The notes under the pieces are model-generated. The model ran no database searches. It saw only the letters and a program-made list of their open reading frames with translations, and was not told where the DNA came from. From positions 652,885 through 716,884 of the forward strand of contig NW_017804131.1 of assembly GCF_001625305.1 (NCBI RefSeq): DNA of 64,000 nucleotides, read 5' to 3'. The stretch's first letter is position 1; each line of letters starts with the position of its first letter. This document shows positions 57,661 through 64,000 of this stretch, piece after piece. The DNA is from Branchiostoma belcheri. Lineage: Eukaryota > Chordata > Leptocardii > Amphioxiformes > Branchiostomatidae. The translations under genes and the position numbers were made by a program.

Positions 57661-59819
57661 GTCAGACAGAGTACATTTGTCCAATTGTAACCCCCTGGCC
57701 AGATAGGAAAGCTATGAATATGCTGTAGTTGTAGAAGTTCTCTCAGTAATTACTATATAAGTATATTATAAGTCTGTCTACAGAGATAATTTTCACATTA
57801 CATTAATGTGAACTTACTCTGTGTTTTTTTTCAAGAGCTGTTAGGATCCTATTAGGACATGTTGCCTTAAGTAATAGTTGAGGTTCAAGTATGCCACCTC
57901 CGTTCTTTAGCCTTCTAAGAAGTTGGACAGGGAGACCCTCCACAAGGTGTTGCACCTTGCAAGCACTATAGTTGAAGCACCACCTACCAGGTAATAGTGG
58001 TACTGCAGAATAAGCAACAGGTTGTCAACATGCTGCAGTGCTAGGTTTAGCCAACAGGGGGAGCAGCTACACTGTCAAACTATACTAAAGTATGCATGTC
58101 ATTTGTCTTCTTACCGTCCATTGTTCTCGATTCGTTTCAACTCATGGAAAAGCTTGTATATGTGAAAGTTTGCATTGAATCTCAACAAACCAACATTTGG
58201 GGCTGAAACTAAGTCTTTGGCTAGAGAAGCATTTTGTTAGGTCTTTCCTAGAAGTTAGAACAACAGAAGATGCACCATTGTTGGGGTATCTCATCACTTC
58301 ATGATTGTGCAAATCAAATGACCTGTGCAGCAATGTTTAAATGCCCGCAGCACTTTGCGTACAAAGGCCACATGTTGCGACTGACCTACAGCAGCTGGAG
58401 CTATACAATTCATGGGTAGTAAAACTGGAAAGATGAGATCGGAACCACTTAAATCTGGACGTCCATAAAGGCGCCCTGTTTGTTCGGAGATGTTTGTCCC
58501 GCCACCGATCCCATCATTAGCCTTATTGTTCAGCCCTACCAGCGTGGAAACAGGTTGTTCATGAGGACCTTTTATATTTTATGACCTGTCCGGTCAACAG
58601 GCCGACTGCACCTGGTATCTAGGGGTTGTTTGCCACACAAATAAGAGTTAGTGGCACAGTTTCCGACCAAATATTTGCCCGTGTTATTGTGATGATACGT
58701 ATATTTTTTGCTGCTCAAGATGGTTCCATGTTGGGAACTGGAGGGGGGGGGGGCTGAAATGTACTTAAGGGAACCGTCAAAAGATAATTATAGATATTTG
58801 CTAGCAAAGTTAATACTTTCTATTTCAAATGATTGACATAAGACATTCCAGTCAAATGTGCTTAAAGGTACATGACTTGTATTTAAGCATGAATGAAAGA
58901 TTTTCAATGTCATCTATGATCCCTAAAGAAATAAAATGATTCCCTTCCATGGAAGTGCTTCCTGCTATTCTATTAGTTTGTTATGAAAGGAAGAACGTCT
59001 TTCATGTGGTAGTAACTATTCAGCATCTATTCCTCTTGTGAAACACAAACATTTGTTTTACGCTAATTACAGGGTATTGTTTCACAGGAACAAAGATCAT
59101 TTCTTCCCGGATTTCCTTCCACAAAAATGTAGATGAACACCTGGTATTTGCAGCACGTTCAAATCTGTTTGTCATACATTTGTACTAACGTAATCTTCCA
59201 AAGAATTTTGTTTACCGTCATTGTTAGTTGATATGTTTTTATGCTCAATGCAAATAGTATGCAAATGAAGGAGGCCCAGCTATTACTTTTGCAACAGTAC
59301 TAGGGCTAGATTTTCATGTTTGTGGATTTTTATGAGAGTAACTGATAGTTTGTAATGCTGGAATACATTGTTATGTGGTCTTGTTTTCATATTTTTACTG
59401 AAAAAAGATAATTTTGAGAAAGACTAAATGTTGTAGAAGTTGCAACTTAGGCTTGAATCTGAAAATTGATATGGAGGTGCTTGTTACATGAGGGCTCTGC
59501 CCTTATTCCCCAGTTCAGAAAAACCCTGAATTCTAAAGATCGACCTTCTGTATCCAAGAGACAGCATGCATCTGGAATTCATGATAATACCTGCAATATT
59601 TTTTTATGCCACAACAGGTAGGCCTTTAGAAACCAGTTAAAGCCCTGGTTAAAAGTCTTAGTCAGGCTTTTCTTAACCACATTTACCATGTCTGCACAGC
59701 TTGTTATGTTCTTTAATGGACTCATTTGCCGAGCACTGTGCACCTTTTGTGCCGTAATCTCCCCCTTTTTCACGAGGAGAAACCCACAAAAGTAACACCT
59801 GCATCACGGCGCATAAAAC
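57661..59819. other. Non-coding stretch containing one regulatory candidate
   Basis: Apart from the block at 58340-58620 it is AT-rich with short frames. It has a G run at 58741-58753 and no recognised repeats. Confidence 0.45.
58340..58620. promoter_or_regulatory. Candidate conserved non-coding block upstream of the exon
   Basis: A mixed-composition, repeat-free block about 1.5 kb upstream of the signal-peptide exon. It includes a SOX/TCF-like TACAAAGG near 58361, a CAGCAGCTGG E-box near 58390 and an NKX-like CCACTTAA near 58445. There is also a GGCGCC-containing segment near 58471. No reading frame is supported. A role as an upstream enhancer of the 60070 gene is conjecture. Confidence 0.25.
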
Positions 59820-60069
59820 TCAGGCTGTGCCTGCCGCTCTCGCCCTGTAGTTAACCCTCACCCGCAGGTCTCCCGTGCAGAGGCGTATAATTACCTCAGA
59901 CGTCTTCGCACATTTTAGCTCTTCTGGACATCCAGAAATCTAATTATGAGCCGTAAATTGCCACTTTCAAATGCGAGGTCCTGCCGGTGTGTCGAGGCAG
60001 ACTTTCTGTGAAGAGCCGGCGACGTTAGGAAAGGTGTGGGGGTAATTGGGAAGGAAGAGCACAGACAAG
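59820..60069 (+). promoter_or_regulatory. Putative promoter and 5' UTR of the signal-peptide gene
   Basis: A GC- and CpG-richer stretch directly upstream of the coding start. AT-rich cores include GTATAATTA (59885-59893) and CATAAAACTC (59813-59822), either of which could act as a TATA-like element. The last 24 bp before the start are open in frame, but an in-frame TAA lies at 60043-60045. The transcription start is not determined, and the 5' UTR could also be spliced. Confidence 0.4.
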
Positions 60070-60157
60070 ATGGCTCCAGCGTGGCTGTCTGTCACCGTGG
60101 CGATGTGGCTGGCAGGTATTGTGGACGGCTGCTCTCGTGGGACATCGGTCGCTACTG
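60070..60157 (+). CDS. First coding exon of a secreted or membrane protein (signal peptide)
   Basis: The ATG at 60070 has a strong initiation context (AAGATGG, A at -3 and G at +4), and an in-frame TAA lies 25 bp upstream. The exon encodes a classical signal peptide: a short start MAPAW, a hydrophobic core LSVTVAMWLAGIV, then DGC with probable cleavage near residues 20-21. A short polar stretch (SRGTSVAT) follows. The exon ends ACTG before GTAAGG, a good donor, after 88 nt, leaving phase 1. A signal-peptide exon ending in phase 1 is typical of modular extracellular proteins and receptors. A second phase-1 donor (GCAG before GTATTG, exon end 60115) lies 42 bp earlier. Downstream exons lie beyond the window or were not recognised, so the protein family is unknown. 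Confidence 0.65.
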
Positions 60158-60429
60158 GTAAGGTGCTTGCAAAGGAGCGTGGGACAGGAGGGAGGGGGGT
60201 AATGACGGCATGCAACAGTTCTATTATCGGTTTACAAGAGATTCAAGTAATTTGAGGTTTGAATGAGCCTTGCAGAATAATGGTCTGTCTGTGTGTTTCA
60301 TCAAAGGGCAGATGTTTTAGAAAAATGAATGTGGTTTTGATATAAGCTATAGATATGTAAAGATTCTTTGATCTGGTGGTTAGGGATTCTAACGTGATCC
60401 GTATCTCGCTTGTGTTGTGGTCATTTGGG

Positions 60430-60700
60430 TGCTTACTGGTGTCTGTAATCTGGGTCCCACCGCTAAGCCCCTACTGTATTATCATTGTCGGGTAAAACCC
60501 TCGCACTTCTGATCTCCGTGGTCGCTGATCTCACAGGGAAATCCACCATCTTACCGGGGACTTACCCGGAGAAGACTGGGCTAATAAAATACCCGCTGCT
60601 TCGGTACAAATGACCCGGTCCAGCTGCATTCCTCACGCCTCCTGCTTTGTGGGTCGGTATGCTGATGTTTCCCTCTCAATCCATGGAATCTGTTTGGTAA
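60430..60700. promoter_or_regulatory. GC-rich intronic block, candidate regulatory element
   Basis: Repeat-free and GC-richer DNA with recurring ACCCG/CCGGG-type words (CTTACCGGGGACTTACCCGG near 60551, AATACCCGCTG near 60586, ATGACCCGGTCC near 60609). It lies about 0.3 kb downstream of the signal-peptide exon. It has no open frame of note. First-intron enhancer is the guess. Confidence 0.25.
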
Positions 60701-61251
60701 ATAGCCGGAAGCAACAGGGCATATTTGGAAATAAAATATCACTTTATCATTGATAAATATTTGGTATTGAAAACATGAGACCTTGTAGTAAATCCCTTCT
60801 CATTCTGTTTTATTTTCTTATATAAAATTAAGGATTCTGTACTGAATTGAACTGTAGTCTCCTTGATGAAATGTAGGTCTAGCATGTGATGGAGAGTAGA
60901 AAAAATTTATCGACGAAAGAGCGTTGCAAGATCACGATTAAGGAGGTTTTACACACTCTCATTACACAGTGTACGTTTCATTCCTTGTCTGTTGTAAATT
61001 ATGCAGTATAGGTTAGCATGGTGAGCAATCGTAGTGACCTTCCTTTACGTGAAGGTTGCAACTTTCATTATCGACCAAATTAACCTTCTCAGGCAGTCAG
61101 TTGTATCAAGGAGGCTCCAGACATTCTTGGTGTTAGCATTAAGGAAAGAGTTGAAGTTAAGATGGAGTACAGAATTTGCTGAATGCATCACGTACCATAA
61201 TTTGTCTAATAGTTTGCTGTTAGCTGCTTTTCTATCATATGCCCCATTTCT

Positions 61252-61308
61252 GTTGCTACTCCCCATCAATGTGTTCTGTCGCTACTCATTCATCCAGGGA
61301 GTAGCAAC
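61252..61308. repeat. Inverted repeat, 12 bp arms
   Basis: GTTGCTACTCCC (61252-61263) and GGGAGTAGCAAC (61297-61308) are exact reverse complements around a 33 bp loop. It could be a short MITE or a chance stem. It lies inside the rejected 188-codon frame. Confidence 0.6.
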
Positions 61309-61362
61309 CAAAAACAGTGCATATATAGATAGAAAGGTCATAGTCACACTCTTCCCCACCAA

Positions 61363-61380
61363 CCTCTGCTTGGAGAGTAT
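61363..61380. mobile_element. Solo family A variant right end
   Basis: CCTCTGCTTGGAGAGTAT is the inverse of the TACTCTCCAAGCAGAGG end at 56573. No left end was identified close by. Confidence 0.35.
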
Positions 61381-62261
61381 TCACCAAGCCTTCACTCTAG
61401 ACACATGGAAAGAGAAAGGTGATGAGATTAATGAGTTAGGTGTGGGGAGGGCAGACATGATTAGGAAAAGTGTAAAGGCCGTGTACAGGATTATGTATAA
61501 CATGAAGAGAAGATTTCCCAGGAGTGAACCCTACTTTGTAACAGGTGTCTCACCTTTACATCAAATAACATGGAGATTGTGGACTCAGTCTGTTAACTAG
61601 ATACATTGTATGTAACTCACAAACTGTTGAAAGAATAGATAACATGGTGTTAGGTCAAAAAAAAGCTATTTGAATTGTACATGAAGGATTTAAGAAGGTG
61701 CGGTAGAGATTGTGATTCAGATCTTGAATTCATGTAGAGTTTTCCTATGTTCTCAATCTCATCATACGTCCTTCACTTAGTGTTCAAGAAGTTCTTAAGA
61801 ATCATACATATATAAGTCAGTACTAAATATAGCTCTCACTGACGTGGTAAACATTTGTAATTGTCCACTTGTGCTACTTGAAATGTGGGTTATGACGTCT
61901 GGTTATGACGTCTGATTCAATGTATGCAGTAGTGAAGTACTGGCAAATTGGACGAACATTTTCTAACAAGGTCCTTAAAAAATGTTTTTCATCCATGCCT
62001 AAATACGAAAAAAAACATGTGTATGTCTCAAGGCTGCAAGACACACCCCGCCCTAGCTTTGTATTCCTGTCACATCTAGACAATGACCCGAGTATCGTGT
62101 TATTCATTCTGGGTACATAACTGTCCTTGTGTGTTACTTCTGAGGCTGTCACCGCTACTGTTAATGAGGCAGAATGAGTGGAGGAAGGGGGGAAGTAACA
62201 GGACACTGAGCATGACAGGTGGACAGTGTAGAGGCCTGATGCTGTAGCAACTGCTCTGCAT

Positions 62262-62460
62262 TACTGTAAATCGCAGTATCTTAATTTTTGGGGTGTCCTC
62301 TAACACAAACGCATGACACCTCTTATGCGTATTTTGTTTTTCTGTTGTAATATAGAACTGTTTCAACCGTATACTTTGAGCAATCTGAAAACCTATCAAT
62401 TTCATTTTCCCTCCTATGCCGTGAAATGAAACCACTGCAAAAGTAAATGCATTTACAGTA
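62262..62460. mobile_element. MITE family D, third copy
   Basis: Starts TACTGTAAATCGCAGTA and ends AAATGCATTTACAGTA, inverted ends of about 10 bp. The total of about 199 bp matches the other copies. The interior GCCGTGAAATGAAACCACTGC resembles the GCGAAA/ACCGC style of the family but is diverged. It lies in the putative first intron. The 147-codon minus-strand frame across it is spurious. Confidence 0.5.
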
Positions 62461-63086
62461 TTTGTTTTATCAGTGAGTGGACAGGATATGTTTGAGACTT
62501 CTAGACAAGAGAAGAGGGATGTAACAGAACACAAGGTGGACAAAGTGGACAGGGGTGCCAGAGGTGCAAGTGTTTTAAAACTAACATAAATCTTACATAA
62601 ACAATGAGGAATGTTTGAAAATATTTCTAAATAATGTCAGGACAAACACCCACACTGTGACTTGGCCTTGACTCCTGACCTCTAAGGTTAGAAAAAAAGA
62701 CTTGCGAATCTCAGAAATGATAAAAAACTTTGTATTGCGCAGCAGGGGTTGGCATACCAACAGAAAGAGAGCATATTCTAAGCTCCCAAAAAGCATGGCT
62801 CATAGAGCTAGCTTAGGAGGCGAGCAGTTATACATGTACGTTATAAATATCATGTGAATGTATATCCAGGTAATCTGACTGTTAGCTTTTCTTTCTATTT
62901 TCGAATACTCTCCTCTCAAGCCAAAATAGAAACAATCCTCTTCTTGGGTGGGATATAATCTGGATAATCCATGAGTCAAGTGACCCACTACTCATCAGAA
63001 CTTGTCAGAAGGGCCCTTAAGTCCCGCTCTTGATGTCGTGACAATATAATGGTTCACTCACGATTCCAATCAACCTTTAATTCACT

Positions 63087-63278
63087 GTCTCCATAGCAAT
63101 AGGCTCCTCTTTGTAAGCATGGTTTACTGTAAGAGGAGCAAATTGCACGTCATCAGTATCATTGTTTTTGATGGAATAAACGGTGCTGGCTGTCTACAAA
63201 CACTGAAATGCTAACTGCATCTGGTAAAGAAACGTACTTTCTCTTGGTTCTGGTTGCCATAGCAAGTTGCCAGGCAAC
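63087..63278. promoter_or_regulatory. Cluster of three RFX X-box-like sites
   Basis: GTTGCCAGGCAAC (63266-63278) is a perfect palindromic RFX-type site. GTTGCCATAGCAAG (63253-63266) abuts it. GTCTCCATAGCAAT (63087-63100) is a weaker match. RFX factors are known regulators of cilia and some neuronal and immune genes through such X-boxes. Here they lie in the putative first intron of the signal-peptide gene. Confidence 0.4.
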
Positions 63279-64000
63279 CAGGTGTAAACAGTCGTGGTCG
63301 AGTAACTCAAAAACGGTAATGGGAGATCAGCACTGAACAGAGCATTAAATGAATATACATTTTGGAAATGTATGGATGGTAAATGATGGTAGAAATATCT
63401 TGTTGCTGTACATGATTGGAAGTCTTTTCATGTTGCCCACAAAGTTAAGTTATGGCACAAGTGAACAGATGACAAGCAAATTACATGAAAGGGCAGTGTA
63501 TCGATATGTGGTGCCAGTGCACTCCAACATAGGCGAGCTGGGAGATTTTCAAGAAGTTAATGACAGTTACGGCATTAGCATCACAGACAGGATTATGCTG
63601 CCCTGAAATCTCAGGAAGTTTACTCAGTACCTGTGTGCATGTGTCGTACATGTTTATGTTAGTACTGCATGCTTATGTCACATTAGTACTGGCTAATCTT
63701 GAAGTAGATGCAGATGTCTAACTAGGAACTACTCTCACAGTGGTAACCTATTTGTATCTCTGTGACTCAGACATACTCTTCTGGGAAATTATTCACTCTC
63801 TTTGCCCAATTTCTAGTATTTTCCCAGCAAGCAGGGCTGTTGTACATGTATGAAGGGGGGACTTTCAAGCAGTGTTAAAACGTGTTGGACAATCTCCAAG
63901 GTAAAGGAAGCTGGAATTCTGGGGATCAGCGAGCACAAGGGAACAATTTCTTCTCCAGTTCCCAGCACACTGTACAGTAATTCAGGGCAGGGCCTTTCTA

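Larger units (their letters stand above)
60158..64000 (+). other. Putative first intron, continues past the window
   Basis: Follows the donor at 60158. No second exon with phase-1 acceptor and recognisable protein was found. It contains a GC-richer block (about 60430-60700), an inverted repeat (61252-61308), a family D MITE (62262-62460) and an X-box cluster (63087-63278). The 188-codon plus-strand frame at 61034-61600, the second longest in the window, spans a MITE end and an inverted repeat. It has no recognisable domain and starts at GTG, so I do not call it a gene. Confidence 0.4.

Noticed and set aside
61034-61600. 188-codon plus-strand ORF in the putative intron
   Set aside because: It starts at GTG and has no recognisable domain. 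It spans a family A MITE end (61363-61380) and a 12 bp inverted repeat (61252-61308). A faint resemblance to part of a dynein heavy chain was considered but does not hold along the sequence.
62100-62543. 147-codon minus-strand ORF
   Set aside because: It spans a family D MITE and has no recognisable features.

Overview
This is eukaryotic, chordate-type genomic DNA, most probably from an amphioxus (Branchiostoma). The assignment is an inference from sequence texture. The DNA is AT-leaning and almost free of long open frames. It carries many short terminal-inverted-repeat elements, including a family whose ends read TAATCTCCAAGCAGAT, and the palindromic octamer TACATGTA is strikingly over-used. 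No prokaryotic operons, CRISPR arrays or phage genes are present. Nearly all ORFs longer than 60 codons look like chance frames in non-coding DNA.

Gene content is sparse. The one feature that behaves like an active gene is on the plus strand near the right end. A GC-richer stretch (about 59820-60069) looks like a promoter and 5' UTR. It leads to a first coding exon (60070-60157) with a strong Kozak context, an in-frame upstream stop, a signal peptide and a consensus phase-1 splice donor. The rest of the window (60158-64000) would be its first intron. A second coding trace is at 45098-46219: one plus-strand frame stays coding-like for about 1.1 kb but has several stops, so it reads as a decayed gene copy of unknown identity.

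The remainder is intergenic or intronic. It contains at least four non-autonomous DNA transposon (MITE) families: (A) CTCCAAGCAGAT-ended elements, (B) a TTAA-flanked piggyBac-like element, (C) AGTCCAACCTGTCT-ended elements, and (D) TACTGTAAAT-ended elements with internal GCGGT/ACCGC motifs. It also has a tRNA-derived SINE fragment, a large fold-back element, near-perfect palindromes, tandem duplications, minisatellites (one apparently inside a family A element), microsatellites and a 20-N assembly gap.

Between the repeats are repeat-free, GC-richer blocks with dense transcription-factor-like motifs, which are candidate enhancers. The best are 36520-36625 (four K50-homeodomain TAATCC sites plus a TCF site), 41665-42025 (paired K50 site, CRE, two FOX-like sites), 54811-54980 (three K50 sites plus CCAAT boxes) and 63087-63278 (three RFX X-box-like sites, in the putative intron). 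Comparison with a second Branchiostoma species would be the decisive test for these.
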